A stretch of DNA of 64,000 nucleotides from assembly GCA_023459495.1 (NCBI GenBank), contig JAEWTL010000039.1, positions 18,990 through 82,989 of the forward strand, written 5' to 3'. This stretch comes from Bacillota bacterium. GTDB taxonomy: Bacteria > Bacillota > Clostridia > Christensenellales > SZUA-584. Position 1 is the stretch's first letter. Each line of letters starts with the position of its first letter. The notes below the pieces were generated by a model. It was not told the origin of the DNA. It saw only the letters and a list, made by a program, of their open reading frames with translations, and ran no database searches. The position numbers and the translations under genes are program-made. Below, piece after piece: positions 26,815 to 34,565 of the stretch.

Positions 26815-27065
26815 TTTTACTAATAGCATCATTGTATCAATAAATAATAGTATACATATATGTTTTGTCTATAATATGTTGCGGATTCGTTCATGTCAAG
26901 GGGGTTTTAAAGAATCGGAACAGAATTATTCTTTTTAATCCGCAAACCTCAACAAGTTTCGTCGGATCCCATCACTCCGCTATACTGGATTAACTCACAC
27001 ATTTCGGCCACCGTCTCTCCCATGCGAATGAAACTGTGCTTATGGTAGCGCAATATGACATTGTG

Positions 27066-27074
27066 TGGTATAAT
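27066..27074 (+). promoter_or_regulatory. Extended -10 promoter of the LysR gene
   Basis: TGG followed by a perfect TATAAT (27069-27074), 36 nt before the ATG. No good -35 box is present, as is common for extended -10 promoters. Confidence 0.45.
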
Positions 27075-27110
27075 AATATCAATTAGTTTATAAAACTCTA
27101 TGGAGAGCGC

Positions 27111-28010
27111 ATGAACATCGAATCTTTGGAGTACTTCTTCTTAATCGCTAAAGAGGGCAACATCAGCGGCGTCGCCAAAGAGGTTCATCTTTCCCAGTCT
27201 GCACTCAGTCAGCAGATTCAAAAGCTGGAGAGCGATCTCGGCAAAAAGCTATTGATTCGCAGCAATAAAGGCGTTGCGCTCACGACCACAGGCAAAATCG
27301 TATTCAAGTTTGCGGAAAACATACTGCGCACGTACGACAAAATGATGCTGGAGCTTGCGGAAGTGGAAAAATCGGCCATGGTGGTGAAGATTGAAGCATG
27401 CCATTCCATTGCGGACTATGCGCTGCCCTGTACGCTTATCAAAGCCAACGGGGTATATCCCAATCACAACTATGAGTTAACCAGCAACCCCTCCACTCAG
27501 ATCTTATCCGATGTCATGAATAACATCTGTGATATCGGCTTTTCATGCGATAATGAGCTGCATGTTGACGACCCGGACATGGTGTCCACACGGGTAGGCG
27601 AGAACACCATCGTCCTGATTGCCAAAAACGACGACTCCTTCCCGGACGTGATGACCGCGGATCAATTGCTCGACTGCTGCCTGATCACCTTCACCGATAA
27701 AAACAACATCACGAATACGCTCATTAAGAATCTTGTCCGTCTGGGTTACGACAAGAGCAGCCTCAACAGCAGTCTGCGCGTGGAAGGCATCGAAAGCGCC
27801 AAAATGTTGGTAACGCGGAATTATGGCATTGCGTTTCTGCCGTATATCGCCGTGAAAGAGGAGCTGTACAAAAAGCAATATAAAATCATCAAGGTGCCTG
27901 AATTTAATATGAATCTTGCGGTCACCCTGCTTTATAAGCGCAACTGTCCCGGCCATGTCTGCGATTTTATCGGATGGTTCAATACTTACGGCATAAAAAG
28001 CTTCTGCTGA
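27111..28010 (+). CDS. LysR-family transcriptional regulator of the sulfur island
   Basis: 299 residues. The N-terminal winged helix-turn-helix is textbook LysR (YFFLIAKEGNISGVAKEVHLSQSALSQQIQKLE), followed by a coiled linker and a periplasmic-binding-like effector domain. The gene is divergent from the sulfur operon and abuts, tail to tail, the second TusA gene (stops at 28010 and 28011). Position suggests control of one or both sulfur transcription units, with a sulfur compound such as thiosulfate or O-acetylserine as possible ligand; the ligand is inference. Confidence 0.9.
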   Translation: MNIESLEYFFLIAKEGNISGVAKEVHLSQSALSQQIQKLESDLGKKLLIRSNKGVALTTTGKIVFKFAENILRTYDKMMLELAEVEKSAMVVKIEACHSIADYALPCTLIKANGVYPNHNYELTSNPSTQILSDVMNNICDIGFSCDNELHVDDPDMVSTRVGENTIVLIAKNDDSFPDVMTADQLLDCCLITFTDKNNITNTLIKNLVRLGYDKSSLNSSLRVEGIESAKMLVTRNYGIAFLPYIAVKEELYKKQYKIIKVPEFNMNLAVTLLYKRNCPGHVCDFIGWFNTYGIKSFC

Positions 28011-28220
28011 TCATTTCTGAAAGTAGACTTCCCATACCCCGTTCATCACTTCTTCGATCATGGTAACCTTATCGGCATACTTGTCCTTGATCGACTCAAG
28101 CGTGCAGCTGTGATCCGTCACGATCATAAACTCATCGCCCTTATTGATGCTCTGAAGCTTTCTTTCAATCTTGATAATCGGTACGGGGCAGATATCCCCG
28201 AAGCAATCAATGGTTTCCAT
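28011..28220 (-). CDS. Second TusA/SirA-like sulfur carrier protein
   Basis: 69 residues from the ATG at 28218-28220 (GAAGGA upstream); a TTG at 28232 is less likely. It contains IDCFGDICPVPIIKIERKL with the CPxP persulfide site and VTDHSCTLESIKDKYA, parallel to the first TusA. It is encoded 28 nt downstream of the anion transporter gene and probably co-transcribed, so a second transporter-carrier pair. Confidence 0.9.
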   Translation of the reverse strand: METIDCFGDICPVPIIKIERKLQSINKGDEFMIVTDHSCTLESIKDKYADKVTMIEEVMNGVWEVYFQK

Positions 28221-28248
28221 GCTGTCCTTCAAAAAAATAAAATAATTA

Positions 28249-29658
28249 TTACTGCAACACCGTAATGTTTATTGCGGCTGCAGCGATCAATATTACAAGT
28301 GAGACGGCCGCTGCCACAAGGCCTTTTTTCAGCATATAGTTGACGCTGAGGCCATACCCCACCGGGATCGCCCGGATGGAGGTGGGCAGCGCATACGCAC
28401 AGTTACACGCGGCGGAGGTGATATACACATACGGCAGTGGATTGAGGCCCAAGGCCGAGGTCATGCTGATCACAATGGGAATCAGCACGGCAACGGCCGC
28501 CGTATTGCTGGACGCGTTCGCGAGGAACAACCCCAGCGCAATGAAGATCAGCATCACAAGGTAAATGTTATTCAGCCCGGACGAAGCCAGCGCCGCCGCC
28601 ACCGCATCCGCCGCCCCGGTGGTGATAATGAGGTTGCCTGCCGCGATACCACCCGAGAACAGAATGATGAGGCTCCAGTTGAGCTTGCCCACCGCAAAGT
28701 CCCACGTAATCAGCGGCTTGCCCTCGTCCCCTCTCAGGAAGAATGCCAGCATGCCCATGAGCAGGAACGCGAAAAAGGGCTTAAACTCGGGGATCAGCTT
28801 CTCGTACAGCGGACGGGTAAACGCCAGTGCCAGTGCTGCCGCGAACAGCATCAGTGCAATGACCTCGGAGCGTTTGGCTCTGCCGAGCTTCTTATACTCA
28901 CTTACAAAGTACTCGCGGCTGCCCTCCAGCCGTTTTGTTTCCGTGCGGACCAGCAGCAGATAGACAACCGTACCCGCCACAAGCAGCGCGAGGTACGGCA
29001 GCATTTGAAGCGTCCATGTGACGTACATGTATTCCTGCCCGGTCATCTGCTCGATATACTTGATGGCAACGAGGTTCATCGCACCGCCGAGCGGAGTACC
29101 AAATCCGCCCAGCCCCGCGCCCCATACGATCGAAAGCATGATCAGGTACAGCGGTTTCTTGTCTCCCCCGCCTTCCCCATCGGCATGGCTGAAGCGCAGC
29201 ATGGCTGCCGCAATCGGGCAGAGCGCCGCAGCAACCACAGCGTTGGGCAGAAACGCGCTCATCACGGTAGCGAGCAGAAACCAGACGATCAACTGCTTTT
29301 TCAGCGACGTACCGATCAACCGGAGGCCGAGCAACGCGATACGCTTGTCCAGACCGCTGCTGGACCAACACGCGAGTATGATACCCGCACCGATGAGCAG
29401 CACCACGACGGAATCGAAATAGTCGGCAAGCACTCCCGCCATGGACGTCATGCCAAACAACGCGTTGACGGCAATAGGCAGCAGCGCGGTCACCGCAATG
29501 TGCACTGGCCGGGTGATCCACCAGAAAATCATCAGCGTAATGGTTGCCAGCGCGACGCGGGCCTCCCATGTGAACAACGCATCGGGCAGCAAAAGAACAA
29601 CCCCAAACAGACCGATACCAATCAACGTATTACGCAGGTTCTTTCCTTTGTCCGACAT
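28249..29658 (-). CDS. DASS/SLC13-family sodium-coupled anion transporter
   Basis: 469 residues, about 11-12 membrane helices. Signature SSNTAAVAVLIPIVISM near residue 385 and the first-half equivalent MSAFLPNAVVAAALCPIAAAML match the divalent anion:Na+ symporter family, which carries dicarboxylates, sulfate or thiosulfate. Co-transcription with a TusA gene next to a sulfur operon suggests an inorganic sulfur anion here. GAGGTGAG lies before the ATG. Confidence 0.85.
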   Translation of the reverse strand: MSDKGKNLRNTLIGIGLFGVVLLLPDALFTWEARVALATITLMIFWWITRPVHIAVTALLPIAVNALFGMTSMAGVLADYFDSVVVLLIGAGIILACWSSSGLDKRIALLGLRLIGTSLKKQLIVWFLLATVMSAFLPNAVVAAALCPIAAAMLRFSHADGEGGGDKKPLYLIMLSIVWGAGLGGFGTPLGGAMNLVAIKYIEQMTGQEYMYVTWTLQMLPYLALLVAGTVVYLLLVRTETKRLEGSREYFVSEYKKLGRAKRSEVIALMLFAAALALAFTRPLYEKLIPEFKPFFAFLLMGMLAFFLRGDEGKPLITWDFAVGKLNWSLIILFSGGIAAGNLIITTGAADAVAAALASSGLNNIYLVMLIFIALGLFLANASSNTAAVAVLIPIVISMTSALGLNPLPYVYITSAACNCAYALPTSIRAIPVGYGLSVNYMLKKGLVAAAVSLVILIAAAAINITVLQ

Positions 29659-29801
29659 CGTCTCACCTCTTCATCACAGATTATATTCTTCCAAAGGAAT
29701 CGTCAAGGGGAACGTGTGTATATATTTGCATGGTTTCAGTACTCTTCAAGCCGTTCACTCACCAATGCTGCCGAATCCAGCAAGAAACAAAACCGCCACA
29801 A

Positions 29802-29837
29802 CAAAAAACAGGACGAAGCGCTTCTGTCTCGTCCTGT
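29802..29837 (-). terminator. Rho-independent terminator of the fucosidase operon
   Basis: Perfect 9-bp stem (29808-29816 with 29829-29837, ACAGGACGA/TCGTCCTGT) with TTTTTTG on the reverse strand, 15 nt past the stop of the membrane-protein gene. Confidence 0.85.
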
Positions 29838-29851
29838 CCGAAATGAATTTC

Positions 29852-30382
29852 TTACTCTGAAACTTCGATCATCCCGTTCGGCTTACAATTCGAAGCCTCC
29901 TCCGACCTGTGCAGCGCCGCGTTCAGGAACAGCACCGAGAATCCCGCCCCCACCAGTCCGGTGTATAGGGCCTTGTAGATGACATAGCCCCACTTCGTCA
30001 GCGTCTCCACATGGAAAAGGAATACCCCTGCGGTGGACAGCCCAAAGACGATCAGGAAAGTGACAAAACCCAGCAGCAGTCCCCAGCGTTTCGGCTTTTT
30101 CATCCATCTCGAAAGCCAGGCGATCCCGGCCCCAGGCGGCAGGGTAAACAGCGTTTTCTCCTTTTTCAGGTTCTTGACCGCGCCATCCGCGCCAAACAGG
30201 CCCAGCAGCGGGCAGGTGATGAAGTTGTCGATGGCGAACGTAACGAGTATGTTGACCCAACCCGTCGTATAGACCGTTTTGCCCCATGCGAGAAAGAAGA
30301 TGATCAGCCCGTTGATGACCGCGTTGATGATCAAGGACGCAATAACCTGAGTGAGGACATATTTGCGAAGCTTTTCATCCAT
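29852..30382 (-). CDS. Hypothetical four-helix membrane protein
   Basis: 176 residues with four predicted membrane helices (about 15-32, 40-65, 100-122, 132-155) and a charged loop in the middle. DNFITCPLLGLFGADGAVKNLKKE resembles small DUF2798-like membrane proteins, but I do not recognise a defined family with confidence. Its start overlaps the fucosidase stop by 8 nt, so it is the last gene of that operon. Function unknown. Confidence 0.75.
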   Translation of the reverse strand: MDEKLRKYVLTQVIASLIINAVINGLIIFFLAWGKTVYTTGWVNILVTFAIDNFITCPLLGLFGADGAVKNLKKEKTLFTLPPGAGIAWLSRWMKKPKRWGLLLGFVTFLIVFGLSTAGVFLFHVETLTKWGYVIYKALYTGLVGAGFSVLFLNAALHRSEEASNCKPNGMIEVSE

Positions 30383-31511
30383 TAAACGCGCCCTCCAGAT
30401 CTTCTAGGATTTTCTCCTGAAATTCGGGTATCTTTCCGTATGAGTCCGGTCCAAAGTTCAGCAGCAGCCGCCCCTTCTTGGGGTAGATCTCCGCTACGAT
30501 GGCCTTCACCTCGTCAGGTGTGATGTAGTCCTCCGGACGGCTGTACTGGTTGTAGCCGAACGATTTGTCCATGCCGCGGCACATCTCGAAATACAGGCCG
30601 TTCTCCTTCCAGTTGGAGGTATACTCAATGGTCCTGTAGTCGAAATACGGCGTGTCAAGCGGCTCGTCTACGCCCTTCTTGAGCATCTTGGCTGCCGCCT
30701 TATCCACAATGGCCTTGCCCACAGCATTCCGCATTGAGCTGGGGAATTGCCCCCAACGGTCATTGACGACACCTTCCGGCACCTTGGAATAGTAATACTT
30801 GAAGAGTTCCGGCAGCCGTTTGTCCGCGGGATAGCCGATATCGCTCCACAGCACGTCGGGTTCGTAACGGTCAATGAGCTCCATCCAATGGGCGTAGCAG
30901 TAATCCATGTAGCGCTGCGAGTTGTCGTTGTCCAGGAACAGCCCGGAGATGGAGGTGATGGGCTTCTCAGTAAATGTCCAGTCCAGCAGCGAGGAGTAAT
31001 AGACGCCGAAGCGCATGCCATGCTTCCGGCAGGCTTTGGCGAGGTCTCCGACGTAGTCGAAATCGAAATGGTAGCCCTCGATATTGGGATTCTTCACTTT
31101 GGTGTCATATAGCACAAAGCCGTCGTGGTGTTTGGTGACAGCCACCACATATTTGGCCCCTGTCTTGGCACAAAGCTCCATCCAATGCTCCACGTCCACG
31201 TTTTTAGCGCGCTCCTTGAACTCCGCCGCGAACGCCGTGTACGGCTTGTCGCCGTAGTGCTCCTGATGGTACTTCTGCGCGGGGCTTCCGTCGATCCGCA
31301 TGCTGTTCTGGTACCATTCGACGTAGGGGATGTTGGTAAACATGTAGGCTGGCGGCATCGTCGCCGCCATCTCTCCGTAATCCGGCACATCCACCGGGGC
31401 ATAGGCCGGAACAGTGGCCATCCCCCAGTGGATGAAGATGCCGAAGTCGCTCTTCTTGAACCAGTCTGGCGGGTTCTGCCTGTGGATATTGACAATCTCT
31501 TTTTTGGCCAT
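30375..31511 (-). CDS. Alpha-L-fucosidase, GH29 family, short cytoplasmic form
   Basis: 378 residues, mostly a single (beta/alpha)8 catalytic domain without the C-terminal beta-sandwich of many GH29 enzymes. Motifs: FGIFIHWG (residues 23-30), TKHHDGF (126-132) and the nucleophile Asp224 in PDVLWSDIGYP. No signal peptide, so it would act on imported fuco-oligosaccharides. AAAGGGG precedes the ATG. The linked AraC regulator and UroD-like gene form a catabolic operon; GH29 members also act on other sugars, so fucose is likely, not certain. Confidence 0.88.
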   Translation of the reverse strand: MAKKEIVNIHRQNPPDWFKKSDFGIFIHWGMATVPAYAPVDVPDYGEMAATMPPAYMFTNIPYVEWYQNSMRIDGSPAQKYHQEHYGDKPYTAFAAEFKERAKNVDVEHWMELCAKTGAKYVVAVTKHHDGFVLYDTKVKNPNIEGYHFDFDYVGDLAKACRKHGMRFGVYYSSLLDWTFTEKPITSISGLFLDNDNSQRYMDYCYAHWMELIDRYEPDVLWSDIGYPADKRLPELFKYYYSKVPEGVVNDRWGQFPSSMRNAVGKAIVDKAAAKMLKKGVDEPLDTPYFDYRTIEYTSNWKENGLYFEMCRGMDKSFGYNQYSRPEDYITPDEVKAIVAEIYPKKGRLLLNFGPDSYGKIPEFQEKILEDLEGAFNG

Positions 31512-31574
31512 ACTGACACCCCTTTCAGTTTCTATTAAAAACCCGTTGTCCGATACAGGGAATTATTTATTCCT

Positions 31575-32462
31575 TTAGTCTGCGGGCGGCACAAGGCCGC
31601 GGTTCTGCCTGCGGTAGTGGAGCGGGGTGACGCCCTCGGACTCCTTGAATTTTGATATAAAATGACTGGCATCATAAAAGCCGGTTTCGGCGGCAATCTG
31701 TTCCAGCGTCTTATTGCTGCCCAGCAGCAGCTGGCAGCTGCGAATGATCCGCTGCCGCAGAATGTATCTGGCCGGAGGCGTTCCGAAGTCGGCGGCAAAC
31801 TTGCGCGCCAGATACGCCGGATGATAGCCAAACTGCTCCGCCAGCCTTTCAATGGTCAGCCGGCTGCCGAGGTTTTGCTCGATATAGTCCAATATCTCCG
31901 CGAACCCCTCCCGCCGCGCCTCTGCAGCGCCCAGCGCGCCGGAAGCTCCCAGCAGCTCCACCAGCATCCGGTACAGCAGCACGCTGATCTCGGCGATCTG
32001 TCCCGGCTTTTCCAGCCGCAGGATGACTTGCGTGCATAGCGGCAAAATGGCGTCAAATGCAGCCCCCTCAAAGACCACGCCGCCGCTTAAGATGTGGCGG
32101 ATGACGGCAGGGCTGTTGCCGCCGTAAAATTCCACCCAACACAGGCCCATGGGATCTTCCGGGCGGCTCATATACTCATGAGCTTCCCCCGGGGAAAGCA
32201 GGAAGAGCTGACCCTTTCCAACGGGGTACTCCCTGTCCCGGAAGATCACCGAGCCTTTTCCCCCCGTGACGCAATGAATTACGCCATACCGGTATGATCC
32301 GTCTCTGCGGATATGGAAGCCGGACGGCGTCGCACTGACAATCCCAGCCCTGTTGACGCACAGCAGGATGTCATCGTCCCGGGAATAGGATGGCATGTGC
32401 AAAATATCGTGAGGCACATCGTAATCCATGGGCGCGCCGGTGATACGCCTGCTTTTTGCCAA
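31575..32462 (-). CDS. AraC-family transcriptional regulator
   Basis: 295 residues. N-terminal cupin-like sugar-sensing domain (YRYGVIHCVTGGKGSVIFRD, PVGKGQLFLLSPGEAHEY) and C-terminal AraC double helix-turn-helix (LAEQFGYHPAYLARKFAADF; IAAETGFYDASHFISKFKES; TPLHYRRQ). It is encoded between the UroD-like gene (17 nt upstream) and the fucosidase gene, and likely activates the operon in response to its sugar. Confidence 0.92.
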   Translation of the reverse strand: MAKSRRITGAPMDYDVPHDILHMPSYSRDDDILLCVNRAGIVSATPSGFHIRRDGSYRYGVIHCVTGGKGSVIFRDREYPVGKGQLFLLSPGEAHEYMSRPEDPMGLCWVEFYGGNSPAVIRHILSGGVVFEGAAFDAILPLCTQVILRLEKPGQIAEISVLLYRMLVELLGASGALGAAEARREGFAEILDYIEQNLGSRLTIERLAEQFGYHPAYLARKFAADFGTPPARYILRQRIIRSCQLLLGSNKTLEQIAAETGFYDASHFISKFKESEGVTPLHYRRQNRGLVPPAD

Positions 32463-32479
32463 AAGAAACGCCCCCTTCC

Positions 32480-33541
32480 CTACTGAAAGGTCTTTCTGGC
32501 CTCATACATTGCAAGTATATTTTCGACTGGCACGTCGCCCTCAAAATCCTGACTGGGTGCTAAGATGTAGCCGCCTTCTTTGTGCAGCGCCCAGATGATC
32601 CGCTCCGTTTCAACGCGCACCTCGTCCGGGGTACCCAGCGGCAGCACCCCCTGAGTATCTACACCGCCCTGAAACGCCAGCACGTCGCCGAAGTCGCACT
32701 TGAGTGGACCCACCTCGAGCCCCGGCACCTTCTGCAGCGGCTCGATCACGTCCACTCCGCATGCGATAAGGTTGGGGATGATGCTGCGAATGGCTCCGCA
32801 GGAATGCTGCATATAAAAACAGTTGTGACGGTGCGCCAGATCCGCAAAACGCCGGGTGTTCTCCGAAAAGAAGTCATCCCACATGGCCGGGCTGAACAGC
32901 ATGCCGCGCTGCGTGCCATAGTCGTCGCAGCAGCGCAGGATGTCAATTCGATCACCGGAAGCGCGGAACATGCGCTCGTACATCTCGAGGCTGGAATCGC
33001 AATACCGGTTCAGCATTGCCTTGATCAGTTCCGGGTCCTCGATCATTTTGATATAAAACTCTTCCTGATCGTACATCAGGGTAAATACCTGATACGGCCC
33101 CGGCCAGCCAATGCGGATGGCCTTGTCGGGGTACTTGTCGCAGAATTCCCCTACAGCGCTGTAATCGTACATGTCCGGATCGACCCAGCCGTTGAACGCG
33201 GCAAAATCGTCCATGGTCTTGATCTGGTTGTAGGGTTTAAAGGTGATGTGCCAGTTGTATTCCACCCCGTTCCACTTGTCGATGTACTCGTAGCCGAAGG
33301 GATGGGTATGCACCGTTTCGCCCCTGTCGTTCACATAGTCCGGGCGGGGCGGGCCGATATACGGCGGAATATCCATAATGCGCGTGTCGATATCGAGAAG
33401 CTCCATGATCTCCTCGTTGGTCTGCACGCCAAAGTGACTGCGCAGTTTTTCCCATGCCGTGTCCACACACTGCATGGTGGAGGGAACCCGGTCCGGCTGT
33501 TTGTGAGAAAGCGCTGCGCGTATCCGTTCTTTTGAGGTCAT
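32480..33541 (-). CDS. UroD-superfamily protein (methyltransferase-type, not haem synthesis)
   Basis: 353 residues of the uroporphyrinogen decarboxylase fold. The N-terminal arginine motif of true HemE enzymes is replaced by ALSHKQPDRVPSTMQCVDTAW, so a decarboxylase role is unlikely. It keeps a metal-site-like YMQHSCGAIRSIIPNLIACG (H-x-C-G) as in MtaA/CmuA corrinoid methyltransferases, and AFQGGVDTQGVLPLGTPDEV. Such proteins recur next to glycoside hydrolases and AraC regulators in Clostridia, with unknown reaction. First gene of the operon; GAAAGG precedes the ATG. Confidence 0.85.
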   Translation of the reverse strand: MTSKERIRAALSHKQPDRVPSTMQCVDTAWEKLRSHFGVQTNEEIMELLDIDTRIMDIPPYIGPPRPDYVNDRGETVHTHPFGYEYIDKWNGVEYNWHITFKPYNQIKTMDDFAAFNGWVDPDMYDYSAVGEFCDKYPDKAIRIGWPGPYQVFTLMYDQEEFYIKMIEDPELIKAMLNRYCDSSLEMYERMFRASGDRIDILRCCDDYGTQRGMLFSPAMWDDFFSENTRRFADLAHRHNCFYMQHSCGAIRSIIPNLIACGVDVIEPLQKVPGLEVGPLKCDFGDVLAFQGGVDTQGVLPLGTPDEVRVETERIIWALHKEGGYILAPSQDFEGDVPVENILAMYEARKTFQ

Positions 33542-33681
33542 GGTGGTTCATTCCTTTCACTTAAAGGATTTCCCCATGCTTGAAAGCGGGTCAAAGCTGA
33601 TGTTATATATATTTTACCACAAGCTTTTGCTTTGCGTAATGGATGGGTTTGATGCAAAATAGGAAATTTATTACCATGCAA

Positions 33682-33726
33682 TAAAAGACGCGGGCCCCCA
33701 CAAGCAGAATTGTGTATAGCCCGCGT
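33682..33726 (-). terminator. Terminator ending the ogt transcript beyond the hairpin array
   Basis: Stem ACGCGGGC (33688-33695) with GCCCGCGT (33719-33726), with an inner CACAA/TTGTG stem, followed on the reverse strand by CTTTTATTG. It lies about 300 nt downstream of the ogt stop, so the hairpin array would form the 3' end of that message. 33542-33681 is upstream sequence of the UroD-like gene. Confidence 0.6.
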
Positions 33727-33753
33727 TACTAATCTGTCTAAAAAAATAGGAAA

Positions 33754-34031
33754 ATGGCTGAACCAACCTCAGCCTTCAGGCTGCTGACAACGGCATCTCT
33801 TGGAGGCTCTGCCTCCGAACCATCACCCCACAAAGCTGCGCTTTGCAGGGACCCCGAGCCACCGCTTAAGGGATGCATCCCTTAAGAATCCCGTCAAGGG
33901 AATGCCTTTTTTAAAGGCATTCTCCACGTGTCTTTTCCTTCTTTTCTTCAAGAAAAGAAGCAGGTGTACGAGGGCAGCGCCCTCGCGAAAGGTTTGTCAT
34001 CAAGCTGATGGCTGAACCAATTTTAGCCTTC
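33754..34031. repeat. Array of eight consecutive small hairpins bounded by 24-bp direct repeats
   Basis: Direct repeats at 33754-33777 and 34008-34031 match at 21 of 24 positions (ATGGCTGAACCAA..T.AGCCTTC). Hairpins at or between them: 33770-33783 (5 bp), 33802-33816 (6), 33831-33845 (6, extended by CCC/GGG), 33865-33886 (perfect 22-nt palindrome), 33900-33922 (10), 33938-33960 (about 9-10), 33969-33985 (7) and 33998-34010 (5). Centres are 27-38 bp apart; most loops have 3 or 4 nt, two reading AGC. The arms differ in sequence, so this is not a CRISPR or simple tandem repeat. The right direct repeat covers the ogt stop and its last two codons. Confidence 0.75.
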
Positions 34032-34541
34032 GTTCTGTGCAATTTTTTCGATATCCAGCAGGCGCTGTTTTAGCGGCAGGCCACCGGCATATCCGGTCAG
34101 CGAACCATCCGCCCCAACCACCCTGTGACAAGGAATCATGATCCAGATGGGATTTTTGCTGTTCGCCAGCCCCACGGCGCGGCAGGCCTTCGGCCGTCCG
34201 ATGCGCTCCGCGATCTGCCTGTAGCTTCTTGTCTGGCCATATGGAATCTCCTGCAATGCTGCCCATACCTGCTGCTGAAACTCCGTTCCTTCGGGACGTA
34301 GCGGAACCGTGAATTCAGTCCGCTTACCCGCGAAGTATTCTTCCAGTTGGGCCATGGCCATATCCGCCAGCGAGCTCTGCCTATAATCTATCGCCACAGC
34401 AAATTCTCCAAAACTGATTTTCGTAACCGCTTCGCCGTCCACCGCAATCACGACTTTGCCGAGGCTGGTCTGGTAAACCGAGGATACGCTCCCTGTAGAC
34501 GCGCAGGCTACGCCTGCATTTTGTTTTTCTTTCGACTCCAT
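34023..34541 (-). CDS. ogt: Methylated-DNA--protein-cysteine methyltransferase
   Basis: 172 residues. Active-site IMIPCHRVVGADGSLTGYAGG with acceptor Cys in PCHRV, and the helix-turn-helix EIPYGQTRSYRQIAERIG with the arginine finger region. The N-terminal 60 residues form the usual small Ogt domain. It removes O6-alkylguanine damage in a suicide reaction. AAGGAG precedes the ATG. The last codons lie in the right-hand direct repeat of the hairpin array. Confidence 0.95.
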   Translation of the reverse strand: MESKEKQNAGVACASTGSVSSVYQTSLGKVVIAVDGEAVTKISFGEFAVAIDYRQSSLADMAMAQLEEYFAGKRTEFTVPLRPEGTEFQQQVWAALQEIPYGQTRSYRQIAERIGRPKACRAVGLANSKNPIWIMIPCHRVVGADGSLTGYAGGLPLKQRLLDIEKIAQNEG

Positions 34542-34565
34542 TTGTACTTCTCCTTATGCTCCGGC

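Noticed and set aside
26711..27110. Riboswitch (SAM or similar) ahead of the sulfur operon
   Set aside because: No conserved S-box, SAM-II or cobalamin-type core or terminator/antiterminator pair could be seen; the region looks like a protein-controlled divergent promoter.
32480..33541. hemE (uroporphyrinogen decarboxylase of haem synthesis)
   Set aside because: The N-terminal arginine-rich HemE motif is missing, and the context is sugar catabolism, not tetrapyrrole synthesis.
33754..34031. CRISPR array interpretation of the hairpin cluster
   Set aside because: A CRISPR needs nearly identical repeats with unique spacers; here the palindromes differ in sequence and size, and no cas gene is present.
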